Both the position numbers and the translations under genes were made by a program. A stretch of DNA of 42,499 nucleotides from Bacteroidota bacterium (GTDB lineage: Bacteria > Bacteroidota > Ignavibacteria > UBA10030 > UBA8401), in the NCBI GenBank assembly GCA_030679145.1, contig JAUXTU010000073.1:1-42499 (forward strand), given 5' to 3'. The notes beneath the pieces were generated by a model. The model was not told where the DNA came from. It saw only the letters and a program-made list of their open reading frames with translations, and searched no databases. Positions 33,808 to 42,499 of this stretch are shown here, piece by piece (position 1 is the stretch's first letter; every line of letters begins with the position of its first letter).

Positions 33808-34902
33808 ATGCGATTATTTTACTTTTTTTTAGTCACTTCTATTTGCTTTTCACAACAGGAAAGCTTTAATGTATCCCTTCGTTTGGATTTTTCTTCCATT
33901 GATGCTTTAATCGAATTAAGCGAAGGAAAAATTGCAAATGTTAATCACGCTGCTGAGTTAAAAGGAAATCAAATTGCCGCTGCGACAAGCGCACTACTCG
34001 CACGTCAATCATATTCAACAGAACATTTTGCACAGGAGCTCGACCGCTTTCGCAATGGATCAACTTCATCGTCAGACATTTATGGATTTCGCTCAACACT
34101 TGAATTCTTACCACAAATTAAGGCATTAGCGACAGAAGTAAAGCGACGTCAGTTAGATAGAAAAGTTGTTGCAACTATTGCTCCTTTTTTTCCGGAAAAA
34201 GCACGTGTCAATGCATCCATTCCGGTCTATTTTGTTGCATTGGGAAATGAGAATGCCGCAGCATTTGTTCGGAGTATTGCGTGGCGGGACAATGTTCCGT
34301 ATTTCGTGGGTGATGGTGAAGGCGAATTAACGATTGTTGTTAATCTAACTCGATCAGTCCAATACATTCATGATATACAAATCCAATTTGTTGATATGAT
34401 GAGTACACTCGCTCATGAAACTTTCCACGCAGTATTTGGAGTTTATCAACAATCATCACCGGTGTGGAAAACAATAGAGTATCAGCAGGAGCCGTATTGG
34501 ACACTTGCAGAACTTGTACAAAATGAAGGTTTCGCATATCTGATCTCGCTCCAGCAGCGCAATGGCTCTTCATTGTCAGCGGGACAGCTTTCTTCATCCA
34601 AACAAGCTATCGCATCATTGAACAGTGCATTGAAAGAACTTTCTTCTCCTTCAATCACACAGTCTCGTGCAAGAGAATTGATCATGAATTCAAATCTCTC
34701 CGGTTCATACGAAAAAAATTATGGTGCTTCTGCCGGATTGTTAATGGCATACGCTATTGATGCAAAACTTGGAAGAAAGGCATTGACAGAATGTCTGGAA
34801 TTTGGTGTTGCAGATTTCTTTCTGAAGTATCAGCAACTTACTGAACAATATGGTGAGTTAACAAAGTTTGACGAGGAAGTAATTGAAAGGCTCAAAAATT
34901 AA
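33808..34902 (+). CDS. Secreted HExxH protein, putative zinc protease (DUF5700-like)
   Basis: The 364-aa product has a signal peptide (MRLFYFFLVTSICFSQQ) and is otherwise soluble, so it is probably periplasmic or outer-membrane attached. HETFH at residues 203-207 is the HExxH zinc motif, and Glu240 in ELVQNEGFAYLI fits a third, gluzincin-type ligand. This agrees with the DUF5700 putative zinc-dependent protease family (moderate certainty). No pro-domain could be recognised. It follows alaC by 20 nt on the same strand; the functional link, if any, is unclear. A strong terminator follows at 34899. Confidence 0.75.
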   Translation: MRLFYFFLVTSICFSQQESFNVSLRLDFSSIDALIELSEGKIANVNHAAELKGNQIAAATSALLARQSYSTEHFAQELDRFRNGSTSSSDIYGFRSTLEFLPQIKALATEVKRRQLDRKVVATIAPFFPEKARVNASIPVYFVALGNENAAAFVRSIAWRDNVPYFVGDGEGELTIVVNLTRSVQYIHDIQIQFVDMMSTLAHETFHAVFGVYQQSSPVWKTIEYQQEPYWTLAELVQNEGFAYLISLQQRNGSSLSAGQLSSSKQAIASLNSALKELSSPSITQSRARELIMNSNLSGSYEKNYGASAGLLMAYAIDAKLGRKALTECLEFGVADFFLKYQQLTEQYGELTKFDEEVIERLKN

Positions 34903-34934
34903 AAAGCCACCTCTTAGATGAAATGGCTTTTTAA
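34899..34934. terminator. Bidirectional terminator between the HExxH gene and the exporter operon
   Basis: TTAAAAAGCCA (34899-34909) pairs exactly with TGGCTTTTTAA (34924-34934) around a 14-nt loop. A-rich and T-rich arms give a U-run in either direction. It lies between convergent stop codons (34902 and 34944). Confidence 0.9.
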
Positions 34935-34943
34935 TCAATTCAA

Positions 34944-36221
34944 TTATTCAAAGCGAAGCGCTTCAATAGGATCAAGATTAGCTGCTTTCCACGCAGGATA
35001 CACGCCAAACACAATCCCGATAAAAGAGCAGAAAATCAATGCGGTAATATTCATTTGCAGTGCAGTAAAATCCAGAAACGGTGTTTGCAAGATCGCCACA
35101 GAATTATTCCACGGATACACCGGCGGTGCATCAAGAAGCAATGAAACAATATTCCCCATGATTGATCCCGTAATTATTCCTATCACACCGCCGATCTGAC
35201 TGAATACAACAGACTCAGTTAAAAATTGAGAAAGCACGTTATATTTTGTAGCCCCTAACGCTTTTCGAATTCCGATTTCTTTTGTTCGCTCCGTTACAGA
35301 AACAAGCATGATATTCATAATTCCAATTCCAGCTGCAAGCAATGCTATACATGCGATACCAACAGCACCAATTTTGATCATAAATGTTGTGTCATTGAAT
35401 TGTGCTATAATGGTTTCATTGGAAAAGAACTCAAAATCATCCGGTTCACCTGGCGGCACTTGGCGAATTACGCGAAGAACACCTCGTGAAAATTCCAAAA
35501 CATCGTTGTATGTTTTTTGATCACGTGCAGTCACCATAATATTAACGGATCGTTCTTTACCATACGTATTCATATGAGTGGTGATTGGCATAACTACCAG
35601 ATTTCCTTGAGTTCCACCTAACATTCCTCCTTTATTTACAAGAGTACCAATCACTTTGTACTGCCGACCATCAACTCGAATTAATTCTCCAATCGGGTTC
35701 CCAATTGGGAATAATTTTTTAACTACATCGCTGCCGATGACAATAACATTGGCAGCCGATTGCACTTCTTGATTAGTGAACGAACGTCCATCTTCAACAT
35801 TCCAATTATTGGTTGCCAAACCATCAATAGATTCACCTGCAACTTGTACACTCGGATTCGTTTTGATTTTTTTATATTCAACAACTTTACCAAATTCCCA
35901 CACTTCTAACCCGACAAATTTTGCCAATTTCATCCTATCATAGAACATGTCTGCCTGTTCGTATGTGATATTCTTTCGGTTCCTCAATCTCCAACGACTA
36001 TTATCATTGAAATTTCCAATAGGGAATTTCTGAATTTGAAATGTGTTCGCCCCTAGATCGCTGACACCGTTTTCAATCGCATTCTGCAATACTCCCATCG
36101 CAGTCATTACACCAATGATCGAAAAGACTCCCACACCAATTCCAAGCAGAGTCAACACCGATCGAAGTTTGTTCACTCGAATCGCATTTAATGCCATTCC
36201 AACACTTTCTTGTAACTGCAT
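34944..36221 (-). CDS. MacB-type ABC transporter permease (second of two)
   Basis: The product from the ATG at 36221 is about 425 aa. An N-terminal membrane segment (LRSVLTLLGIGVGVFSIIGV) is followed by a large periplasmic MacB_PCD domain (residues about 50-270) and a C-terminal FtsX domain with three membrane segments. The FtsX coupling motif [20 protein letters not shown] is present. A TTG at 36254 in frame would add 11 residues, but the ATG (MQLQESVGMALNAIRVNKL) looks more typical. No ATPase domain is fused. It is the last gene of the operon, separated from its paralogue by 163 nt containing an inverted repeat. Confidence 0.92.
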   Translation of the reverse strand: MQLQESVGMALNAIRVNKLRSVLTLLGIGVGVFSIIGVMTAMGVLQNAIENGVSDLGANTFQIQKFPIGNFNDNSRWRLRNRKNITYEQADMFYDRMKLAKFVGLEVWEFGKVVEYKKIKTNPSVQVAGESIDGLATNNWNVEDGRSFTNQEVQSAANVIVIGSDVVKKLFPIGNPIGELIRVDGRQYKVIGTLVNKGGMLGGTQGNLVVMPITTHMNTYGKERSVNIMVTARDQKTYNDVLEFSRGVLRVIRQVPPGEPDDFEFFSNETIIAQFNDTTFMIKIGAVGIACIALLAAGIGIMNIMLVSVTERTKEIGIRKALGATKYNVLSQFLTESVVFSQIGGVIGIITGSIMGNIVSLLLDAPPVYPWNNSVAILQTPFLDFTALQMNITALIFCSFIGIVFGVYPAWKAANLDPIEALRFE

Positions 36222-36294
36222 AAGAATTTCTTTCGATAATATTATTCGTTGCAACTATTGAGTGGCGGTTGGTAAGATTTCACCAAATTGTTGA

Positions 36295-36375
36295 AGTCAT
36301 ACGATGAGTTATTTCAGTTGACTTTCCAACACTTTCAAATTTCATTCACATAACATTCAAACTCATCGTATGACT
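36295..36375. repeat. Perfect 16-bp inverted repeat between the two permease genes
   Basis: AGTCATACGATGAGTT (36295-36310) and AACTCATCGTATGACT (36360-36375) are exact reverse complements, separated by 49 nt. No T-run follows on the minus strand, so it is not a plain terminator. It could be a processing site that changes the ratio of the two permeases, or another mobile palindromic element. Confidence 0.8.
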
Positions 36376-36384
36376 GAGTAAATA

Positions 36385-37620
36385 TTATTCGTGACGTAAT
36401 GCTTCAACCGGATCCATTTTTGACGCTCGGTTTGCCGGTAAGAATCCAGAAACTACACCAACAACCAATGAGATTAGTATTGCTATTGCAACGACAGAAA
36501 TTGGCATTGATGTTGGTAAAATTTGATTGATCAGTAAACTCAACGGATATGAAATAATGATTCCAATAATTCCACCGATAAGTGACAACGCTGCAGACTC
36601 TATCAAGAATTGTAACAAAATGGTTGAACGTCTTGCACCGATCGCTTTTCGAATTCCAATCTCTTTTGTCCGTTCGGTGACTGAAACAAACATGATATTC
36701 ATAATTCCGATCGCGCCCACAAACAACGACAGCGCCGTGATAAATAGCCCTATCGCTGCAATTACCCCGCCAATTTGATTAAATGTTTGAATAAACATTT
36801 CCTGTTGGTTAATTGCAAAATCATCTTTTACTCCGGGCTTCACTCCGCGCACCTTCCGAAGGATTCCACGTAATTCTTCTTTTGTGTTTTCCAAATCATT
36901 AATATTTGCTGCTTTTACGTGAATATCCATCCCGCGTCTATTGTTGCTGAATTTCTGAAGAAAATTAGTTATTGGAACATAGACTCGATTATCCATGTCC
37001 ATTCCCAAAAAACTCCCTTGCTTTGAAACTACTCCAACAACTCTGAAGGAGTGTGCGCCAACTTTTACATTCTTGCCAAGTGGTGTCTCACTCGGAAATA
37101 ATTTTTCGGCAATCGTATATCCTAGCACAGCAACCGGACGGTCGCCATTAGATTCCGCTTGGGAAAAGAATCTTCCCATTTCAATATTTAAACCGCCAAC
37201 TTGTATATACTGTTCATTTACTCCTATTAAGATAATTCCGTCGGAACTTAAACTTCGATATTTAATTGGAACTCGTGTTCCTGTCATTGGTGAAACTGCC
37301 GCTATTGTTGATCCTTGGTCTCGTACTGCTTTAAATTGTTTCAAATCAATATTTTTACGATTCCGCGAAGCAAAAAAATCTTCTTGACTGGAAAACCATG
37401 AAAATTTTTGGACAAAGAGAACATCCGCTCCAATTTTCGAGATCATCTCATTGAAGGAGCGACTCATTCCTTCGATCGCTGTTCCCATTAACGTAACAGA
37501 AACAATACCAATAACAATGCCAAGTGTCGTCAACACGGATCGCATCTTATTCGCGCGAATTGCCTGGAATGAAATTCCAAGTCCTTCTTTTACTTCATAT
37601 GCAAAATCAGTGAACTTCAT
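36385..37620 (-). CDS. MacB-type ABC transporter permease (first of two)
   Basis: The 411-aa product has the same architecture as the downstream permease: an N-terminal membrane segment ([20 protein letters not shown]), a periplasmic MacB_PCD domain (about 45-260) and an FtsX domain with [20 protein letters not shown] near residue 320. The two share many short blocks, such as KMRSVLT/KLRSVLT and the FtsX motif, so they arose by duplication. With only one ATPase gene beside them they may pair as a heterodimer. It begins 29 nt after the ATPase gene. Confidence 0.93.
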   Translation of the reverse strand: MKFTDFAYEVKEGLGISFQAIRANKMRSVLTTLGIVIGIVSVTLMGTAIEGMSRSFNEMISKIGADVLFVQKFSWFSSQEDFFASRNRKNIDLKQFKAVRDQGSTIAAVSPMTGTRVPIKYRSLSSDGIILIGVNEQYIQVGGLNIEMGRFFSQAESNGDRPVAVLGYTIAEKLFPSETPLGKNVKVGAHSFRVVGVVSKQGSFLGMDMDNRVYVPITNFLQKFSNNRRGMDIHVKAANINDLENTKEELRGILRKVRGVKPGVKDDFAINQQEMFIQTFNQIGGVIAAIGLFITALSLFVGAIGIMNIMFVSVTERTKEIGIRKAIGARRSTILLQFLIESAALSLIGGIIGIIISYPLSLLINQILPTSMPISVVAIAILISLVVGVVSGFLPANRASKMDPVEALRHE

Positions 37621-37649
37621 AATATTGATGGTTGGTAAATTAAAATTTA

Positions 37650-38363
37650 CTACACGTTAACACCGGGTAAAACTCTATCCTCTACCATAAAATCTTTTTC
37701 AATAAGACCATCCCGAACACGAATAATACGATGTGCATGGCGTGCAATATCTTCTTCATGCGTTACAAGAATAATCGTGTTTCCCTGTGCATGCAGATCA
37801 TTAAATAATCCCATAATTTCAACACCGGTCTTTGAATCAAGATTCCCTGTCGGCTCATCCGCAAGGATGATGGATGGATTCGTTACAAGCGCACGGGCAA
37901 TTGCAACACGCTGGCGCTGTCCTCCCGAAAGTTCATTTGGTTTATGATGCATACGATCTTCAAGACGGACGTGCCCTAAGGCTTCTTCGGCACGTACTTT
38001 TCGATCCGTTTTTTTCATTCCGGAATAGATCAACGGAAGTTCAACATTGTGAAGTGCATCCGAACGTGCCAATAGATTGAATGTTTGAAATACAAACCCG
38101 ATATCTTTGTTTCGAATTTTTGCAAGTTCATTGTCATTCATATCGCCAACGTTCACACCGTTAAATTCGTACAATCCAGATGTTGGCGTATCAAGACAAC
38201 CAATAACATTCATCAATGTCGATTTACCGGAACCGGAAGGTCCCATGATCGCAACATATTCATTTTTTTGTATCCGAATGGAAACATCGACAAGCGCATT
38301 CACTTCCACTGTTCCCATGATGTACGTTTTTTTGACGTTCTTGATATTAATTACTGGCTGCAT
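37650..38363 (-). CDS. MacB/LolD-family ABC transporter ATPase
   Basis: The 237-aa product is a stand-alone ATPase subunit. Walker [10 protein letters not shown] lies at residues 41-49, the Q-loop in [12 protein letters not shown], the signature [15 protein letters not shown], Walker [16 protein letters not shown] and the switch His in [11 protein letters not shown]. These match the LolD/MacB class that drives mechanotransmission rather than transport through the membrane. It sits 7 nt after the TPR gene and 29 nt before the first permease. It should bind both permeases. Confidence 0.95.
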   Translation of the reverse strand: MQPVINIKNVKKTYIMGTVEVNALVDVSIRIQKNEYVAIMGPSGSGKSTLMNVIGCLDTPTSGLYEFNGVNVGDMNDNELAKIRNKDIGFVFQTFNLLARSDALHNVELPLIYSGMKKTDRKVRAEEALGHVRLEDRMHHKPNELSGGQRQRVAIARALVTNPSIILADEPTGNLDSKTGVEIMGLFNDLHAQGNTIILVTHEEDIARHAHRIIRVRDGLIEKDFMVEDRVLPGVNV

Positions 38364-38370
38364 AGTTTTC

Positions 38371-39324
38371 CTATAATTCTTTGATTTTCTTTTGTGCAGA
38401 TTCCGCTCGTCGTCCTTGCGGTTCTACAGTTAAAAACCATTGGTATGTTTCTTTTGCTTTTTGTTTCAATTCTTTTAATTCATAACATTCCGCTAATGAG
38501 AATATTGAAGCACTAAAATTTTTGTCAATTGAAAGCGCATACAAATATTTTTCAATCGCCTGATCGTATTTCTGTTCAGTTTTCAGAACATCGGCATAAC
38601 TATCATACGAATCAGGATTCGTAGGTTCAAGTTCAACAAACTTCTTCATTTGAGTATACGCTTCGGCAAACCTCTTTTGACTCGTATATAAATATCCAAG
38701 ACGCTTATACCCATCACCAGTATCTGATTTAACTGCAATTGCTTTTTTTATCTGCTGTTCCGCTTCAACGGTATCTTTTTTTACTCGAGCATAATATGTC
38801 GAAAGAAGATTGTAGCCGCGGTACGGATTCAATTTTACAATTGCGTTTGCCTGCTCCAGTGCCTTTTCTTCACTTCCCCCCATAATTCCGGGAGCCATTA
38901 TATAATAATTGTAAAGAGATGCTCTTGCATCAACATTGTTAGGATCAAGTTCCGAAGCACGAAGAAAAGCATTCTTTATTTTCGGTGCAAGAAATCCCTG
39001 CGAGATAACATTAGCGGTCATTGCTTTTTGTCCGAGAATGTTTCCACGCATCATGTGATATTTAGAAACAGTTTCATTTATATCAATCGCTTCTTCTATA
39101 GCATCCTGTGCATCATCTGATTTTTGCTGACGCATCAAAGCAATTGAAAGGAAATAATATGCCTCAGCATTTTTATTGTTTTTCTGTATTACAGATTCAA
39201 AGAACGATTGCGCCTCAGAATACTTTCTTTGATTGATCAGCTTTATGCCGGTGCTGTCAACTTGACCAAACACCAATCCGGCAACTGCTGTAAGAAGAAT
39301 AAATAATTTCAGAGAAAGTGTCAT
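38371..39324 (-). CDS. Secreted tetratricopeptide-repeat protein of the exporter operon
   Basis: The 317-aa product has a signal peptide ([20 protein letters not shown]) and then TPR repeats, for example [60 protein letters not shown] and [20 protein letters not shown]. It is probably periplasmic. TPR proteins commonly act as protein-protein adaptors. Its place between macA and the ATPase gene, with 12-nt and 7-nt gaps, suggests it is part of the export machine or handles its cargo. Confidence 0.88.
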   Translation of the reverse strand: MTLSLKLFILLTAVAGLVFGQVDSTGIKLINQRKYSEAQSFFESVIQKNNKNAEAYYFLSIALMRQQKSDDAQDAIEEAIDINETVSKYHMMRGNILGQKAMTANVISQGFLAPKIKNAFLRASELDPNNVDARASLYNYYIMAPGIMGGSEEKALEQANAIVKLNPYRGYNLLSTYYARVKKDTVEAEQQIKKAIAVKSDTGDGYKRLGYLYTSQKRFAEAYTQMKKFVELEPTNPDSYDSYADVLKTEQKYDQAIEKYLYALSIDKNFSASIFSLAECYELKELKQKAKETYQWFLTVEPQGRRAESAQKKIKEL

Positions 39325-39336
39325 TAGTTAGTTGTA

Positions 39337-40635
39337 TTATTTTTTTTCTTCTTGTTTACCGAGTGCAAATTTTGCTTTTGTATTTTCAACTTTTACGACA
39401 GATTCGTCTTCCAAGTCACGGTTGATTGCTTTATATGAACCGCTCACAATTTCACCATCAGCCTTCAATTCTGTTGTAATTTCAACATATCCTTCATCAT
39501 TAATTCCGCGCTTCACCGGAACCATTTTTGCTTTTCCATTCTCAACTAGAAATACACATTCAATCGGTTTTTCATTTGTTGACAATCCTCCTTGATTCCC
39601 TTCTTGTTTTTCCCCGTCTTCTTTCTTTTCACCTTCTTTTGCCTTCGGAGCCCTTGTCGTTACACTTTGAATAGGAACAGCAATTGTGTTTGTCTTAGTT
39701 TCTGTTTCAATATCTGCAGTCATTGACATTCCTGGACGCAGAGAAATATCTTTGTTGAGCACCCGGATTTTGACTTCAAAGTTTGTTACTTCTTCTTGTG
39801 TACCAAGACCTTTTGATTTTGCGGTATTTGCAATTTCATAAACTGTTCCTACAAATTTCTTGTCCGGATATGCATCAATTGTAATTCGTGCTGTATCGCC
39901 AATAGAGATTGTGATAATATCATTTTCGCCGACATCAACACGGGCTTCCATCATCGAAAGATCAGCGACGGTCATGATCTGAGTCCCCTGCTGAAATCCG
40001 CTGCCGCTGACTCGTTCACCAAGTTCAGAGATCAATTGCGAAATCGTTCCATCCATTGGTGAATAAATGGATGTTTTATTCAGGCTCTCTTTTGCATCAC
40101 GTAATGATGCCTGTGCCTGCTGTACTCCAGCTTGAGCCGATTCATATTGTGATTTTGATACACTGAATGCGGTCTTTGCCGAAACAAATTCCTGATCGGA
40201 CAATAATTTCTTCTCATACAATTCCTGAGCACGCTTGTATTCTGATTCTGATTTTTCAAGATTTGCTTTTTGTAGATTCATACTTGCACGGGCAGATTGC
40301 AAACCGGCTTCCGCACGATCAACCTGAGCTTGATATTGATCAGGCTTGATGCGAACAAGGAGTTCTCCACGCTTTACCTTATCTCCTTCTTTTATGGGGA
40401 GCATGGTAATTTCACCGCTCACTTCGGCATTGATCTTCACCATTGTTTCGGGTTGTATTTTTCCGGAAGCATTCACCATTTGCGTTATCGTTCGGCGTGC
40501 AACCTTCTCCGTTTGAACGGTGATGATATTTTCCTTTTTCGCTCCCAACACAAGCACCAGAACGAGAGCAATCGCAACTACACCGATTGCAAGAAATATG
40601 TATAATTTCTTTTTATTTTTTTTACCGTTTGCCAT
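39337..40635 (-). CDS. MacA-like periplasmic adaptor (membrane-fusion protein)
   Basis: This protein links the inner-membrane ABC part to TolC. The 432-aa product has an N-terminal membrane anchor (IFLAIGVVAIALVLVLVLG), then a lipoyl/barrel-sandwich half, a coiled-coil hairpin (residues about 100-175, Gln/Ala/Ser-rich), the second lipoyl half (KTSIYSPMDGTISQLISELG) and beta-barrel/membrane-proximal domains. The C-terminal part has a low-complexity acidic/Lys linker (about residues 325-350, EGEKKEDGEKQEGNQGG), which is unusual for MacA. It follows tolC by 29 nt. Confidence 0.93.
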   Translation of the reverse strand: MANGKKNKKKLYIFLAIGVVAIALVLVLVLGAKKENIITVQTEKVARRTITQMVNASGKIQPETMVKINAEVSGEITMLPIKEGDKVKRGELLVRIKPDQYQAQVDRAEAGLQSARASMNLQKANLEKSESEYKRAQELYEKKLLSDQEFVSAKTAFSVSKSQYESAQAGVQQAQASLRDAKESLNKTSIYSPMDGTISQLISELGERVSGSGFQQGTQIMTVADLSMMEARVDVGENDIITISIGDTARITIDAYPDKKFVGTVYEIANTAKSKGLGTQEEVTNFEVKIRVLNKDISLRPGMSMTADIETETKTNTIAVPIQSVTTRAPKAKEGEKKEDGEKQEGNQGGLSTNEKPIECVFLVENGKAKMVPVKRGINDEGYVEITTELKADGEIVSGSYKAINRDLEDESVVKVENTKAKFALGKQEEKK

Positions 40636-40664
40636 AACTACTCCGTTGTGAAATAAATTAGTTT

Positions 40665-41957
40665 CTAAAACTTTTCTCTTCCAACCGTGATTCTGAATTG
40701 AAGTTTTGCGTAGACAAAATCATATGTTGAACTGACTTGATTGCTTTGCGCCTGAGTGTAATTTGCGGTTGCTATTAAAAGATCCAACAACGTATTCGCA
40801 CCAAGATTATACCGCTCTTCTGCAATGCGTCGATCTTCTTCTGCAGATTTTACACTTTTCAATGAGACTTCATGCCGTTTGCGTGCGGTTTCTAAACTGA
40901 GCAATGCAGATTTTACATCTTTTCCTACTTTACGTTTTGCTTGTTCAACTGAACTTTCTGCAAGTTGAAGATCAAGCTGACTTGTTTGAACAGCAGTGCT
41001 TGTCTGGAATCCACTAAATAATGGAACTGACAATGTCAGACCTGCATCCCAAGTTTTACTCTGTCCGATTGTTCCCAACTCTGTACCGCCAAAATTGTAT
41101 CCTGCCCCAGCGCTTAACCGAGGATAGTGACCGCCGCGTGCAATGGTAAGATTACTTTCAGCGATCTTTTTGTTCAAAACTGAAGATTGATAATCCGGAC
41201 GGGAAGCAAGAGCTTCCTCGACTAATTTATTATAGTCAGCATATTCCTGTTGAAGTGAGTCAAAATTCAATTGATTGATTTGATCGAGAACGGTTTCATC
41301 GGTGAAATTATATTCTTTGTCACCGTCTATTGAAATTAAATAGAGAAGGTCAAATTTTGAATTGTCATAATTACTTTGTGCGCTGATAAGCGATAATTCG
41401 TCATTCGCAGTCTGTACTTGTTGTCGATAAACATCGGCTTTTGCAACTGCTCCAACTTTATTTGACTCTTCTATCCTTGAAAGCTGTTGTTGACTTCGTT
41501 TAAGATTATCCTGACTTACCTTTAACAATTGCTCGTTTCGCAAAACAGTTAAATATGCTTGCTCAACAGCAAGAACGATATCTTGCTTCCGTTTTTGGTA
41601 ATCGTATTCGGCTGCGTCAGAGCTTGCACTTGCTCTGTTCAATGTCGAAATATTTCTGAAACCGTCAAATAATGTCACGCTTGCATCAATTCCTGCACCG
41701 GCACTTCCCCGTGCAGAATTCGTTACTGTCGATCCACTTCGCCCGAGATTTGCAGATGCATTTACTGTCGGAAGCAGATTTCCAACAGCTGTAGTAACAT
41801 TTGCACTCGAAATTTGGGAGGTATTCTTTGCACGGATAATGTCAATATTTTTTTCCAGAGCGGTTTGAATTACTTTTTGAAGAGTCAGTTTCTCTTGTGC
41901 AGACGTTGCCGCTGTAAAAAACAGCGAAATTAATGCAACGGTGAGGATTTTTTTCAT
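40665..41957 (-). CDS. TolC-family outer-membrane efflux protein
   Basis: This is the outer-membrane duct of the tripartite exporter. From the ATG at 41957 the product is 430 aa with a signal peptide (MKKILTVALISLFFTAATSA). Two TolC-type helical repeats follow, with motifs such as EKLTLQKVIQTALEKNIDII, EQAYLTVLRNEQLLKVSQDN and RRIAEERYNLGANTLLDLLI. I chose this ATG over one four codons upstream because GGAGAAA sits 6 nt before it. It is the first gene of the tolC-macA-TPR-ATPase-permease-permease operon. The 157 nt upstream should contain the promoter. Confidence 0.94.
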   Translation of the reverse strand: MKKILTVALISLFFTAATSAQEKLTLQKVIQTALEKNIDIIRAKNTSQISSANVTTAVGNLLPTVNASANLGRSGSTVTNSARGSAGAGIDASVTLFDGFRNISTLNRASASSDAAEYDYQKRKQDIVLAVEQAYLTVLRNEQLLKVSQDNLKRSQQQLSRIEESNKVGAVAKADVYRQQVQTANDELSLISAQSNYDNSKFDLLYLISIDGDKEYNFTDETVLDQINQLNFDSLQQEYADYNKLVEEALASRPDYQSSVLNKKIAESNLTIARGGHYPRLSAGAGYNFGGTELGTIGQSKTWDAGLTLSVPLFSGFQTSTAVQTSQLDLQLAESSVEQAKRKVGKDVKSALLSLETARKRHEVSLKSVKSAEEDRRIAEERYNLGANTLLDLLIATANYTQAQSNQVSSTYDFVYAKLQFRITVGREKF

Positions 41958-41963
41958 GTATTT

Positions 41964-41967
41964 CTCC
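41964..41967 (-). promoter_or_regulatory. Ribosome binding site that decides the tolC start
   Basis: GGAG followed by AAA on the minus strand lies 6 nt before the ATG at 41957. The ATG at 41969 is itself immediately followed by this motif and would leave no upstream site, so the downstream ATG is preferred. Confidence 0.6.
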
Positions 41968-42126
41968 ATTTTGATACTAAACTATGTGATTTTAACGGTT
42001 TAGAACTGTAAAAGTTGCAAGAATATTCAGAAAACTTATGAGTTAGACGTTATTTTCTTACAAGAGTTTAACAGGTTTTTTTTAGTAGTTACAGTCGTTT
42101 GTGATATTTGTGGTTATATATATGAT

Positions 42127-42499
42127 TTATAGTATCCAAAAAAATATTATAATAAAAATCACATACAAAGAAGGAAATATTCGACGGCAAATTTTATCAA
42201 ATTTTAGAGCTAAACCATTTTTTCTTTTTGTTGCTAAAACATTTACGATAATACTCTCTACCAACGCTAAAAAAATAAAAAGATAACTAACCAATAGTAG
42301 CTTATCAGATTTAATTAAGTAATCGACTTGTGGTAATTTATCTGCAATGACAAAGTTCAACGCAATAATACTGAGTAACGCTGTTGAACCTAAAGCAATT
42401 TGTGACTCCAAATCTTTTGCTGGTATGTAAAAGGAAAGCATTGACATTAATACTACAATAAATAATGGGATAAATATTTTAACAACGAAAGGAGATAGT
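42127..42499 (-). CDS. Pentameric ligand-gated ion channel (Cys-loop/GLIC-like), membrane domain; 5-prime end outside the window
   Basis: The reverse frame is open from 42499 to the stop at 42127 and holds four hydrophobic segments. M1 is FVVKIFIPLFIVVLMSMLSF, and M2 lies in LESQIALGSTALLSIIALNF. The M2-M3 loop is VIADKLPQVDYL, M3 is LLLVSYLFIFLALVESIIVN and M4 is IFPSLYVIFIIIFFWIL. From the Glu before M2 to the LP after it, the spacing matches GLIC (recalled) without gaps: Glu at -2', Ala 2', Thr 6' and Leu 9'. The extracellular ligand domain is missing because the window ends. The first in-frame ATG (42447) is inside M1 and is not the true start. It lies upstream of tolC. Confidence 0.85.
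   Translation of the reverse strand, partial: LSPFVVKIFIPLFIVVLMSMLSFYIPAKDLESQIALGSTALLSIIALNFVIADKLPQVDYLIKSDKLLLVSYLFIFLALVESIIVNVLATKRKNGLALKFDKICRRIFPSLYVIFIIIFFWIL

Noticed and set aside
1-42499. Looked for CRISPR arrays, tRNA and rRNA genes, integrases, transposases and phage genes.
   Set aside because: No regularly spaced direct repeats, cloverleaf genes or recombinase motifs were seen by eye; a tRNA scan and repeat finder would be needed to exclude short or degenerate cases.

Overview
The window looks chromosomal, AT-rich and gene-dense. It probably comes from a Gram-negative member of the Bacteroidota/Chlorobiota group; the class Ignavibacteria or a close relative is my best guess. 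The evidence is many outer-membrane barrels and lipoproteins with short signal peptides ending in FSQQ or similar, a bacillithiol BshA, a TolC/MacA/MacB-type exporter, few strong Shine-Dalgarno sites, and several families of short palindromic intergenic repeats (cores such as GTCATTCTGAG and TTGCCACAGATT). The taxonomic call is an inference from gene content; no rRNA or tRNA gene was seen.

Layout. 1-5022 (minus): an iron-sulfur cluster operon, rrf2-iscS-(97-aa unknown)-iscA-sufB-sufC-sufD, with sufD running off the left edge and two repeat insertions between genes. 5267-7401 (plus): a coupled 3-hydroxyacyl-CoA dehydrogenase/acetate kinase pair. 7457-9890 (minus): an overlapping trio of outer-membrane porin, YigZ and TauE/SafE. 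10031-11164 (plus): bshA. 11175-16548 (minus): a lipoprotein-like hydrolase, a small outer-membrane lipoprotein, a hotdog thioesterase and carB. 16813-18042 (plus): an MFS transporter. 18073-21278 (minus): EamA transporter, DUF1015 protein and Era GTPase. 21393-23433 (plus): an RlmI-like methyltransferase and an outer-membrane protein. 23479-24895 (minus): SPFH protein plus NfeD. 25135-25554 (plus): OsmC. 25555-28540 (minus): TonB-like protein, anti-sigma and ECF sigma factor, then folA and thyX. 28629-30449 (minus): a cytochrome/beta-propeller lipoprotein. 30603-34902 (plus): a large Rossmann protein, an AlaC-type aminotransferase and an HExxH protein. 34944-41957 (minus): a tripartite export operon tolC-macA-TPR-ATPase-permease-permease. 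42127-42499 (minus): the membrane domain of a pentameric ligand-gated ion channel, cut by the right edge.

Most genes are housekeeping or envelope functions. The observations most worth following are: (i) a palindromic repeat of about 102 nt lying in frame inside the signal-peptide region of a hydrolase gene (11961-12070); (ii) a bacterial Cys-loop-type channel at the right edge; (iii) at least seven different palindromic intergenic elements, two of them nested inside others; (iv) a small Cys-free protein translationally coupled to the cysteine desulfurase in the Fe-S operon. No CRISPR array, phage, integrase or insertion-sequence transposase was found. The only gene-free stretch longer than 300 bases is 32295-32614, which holds a nested repeat and a terminator.
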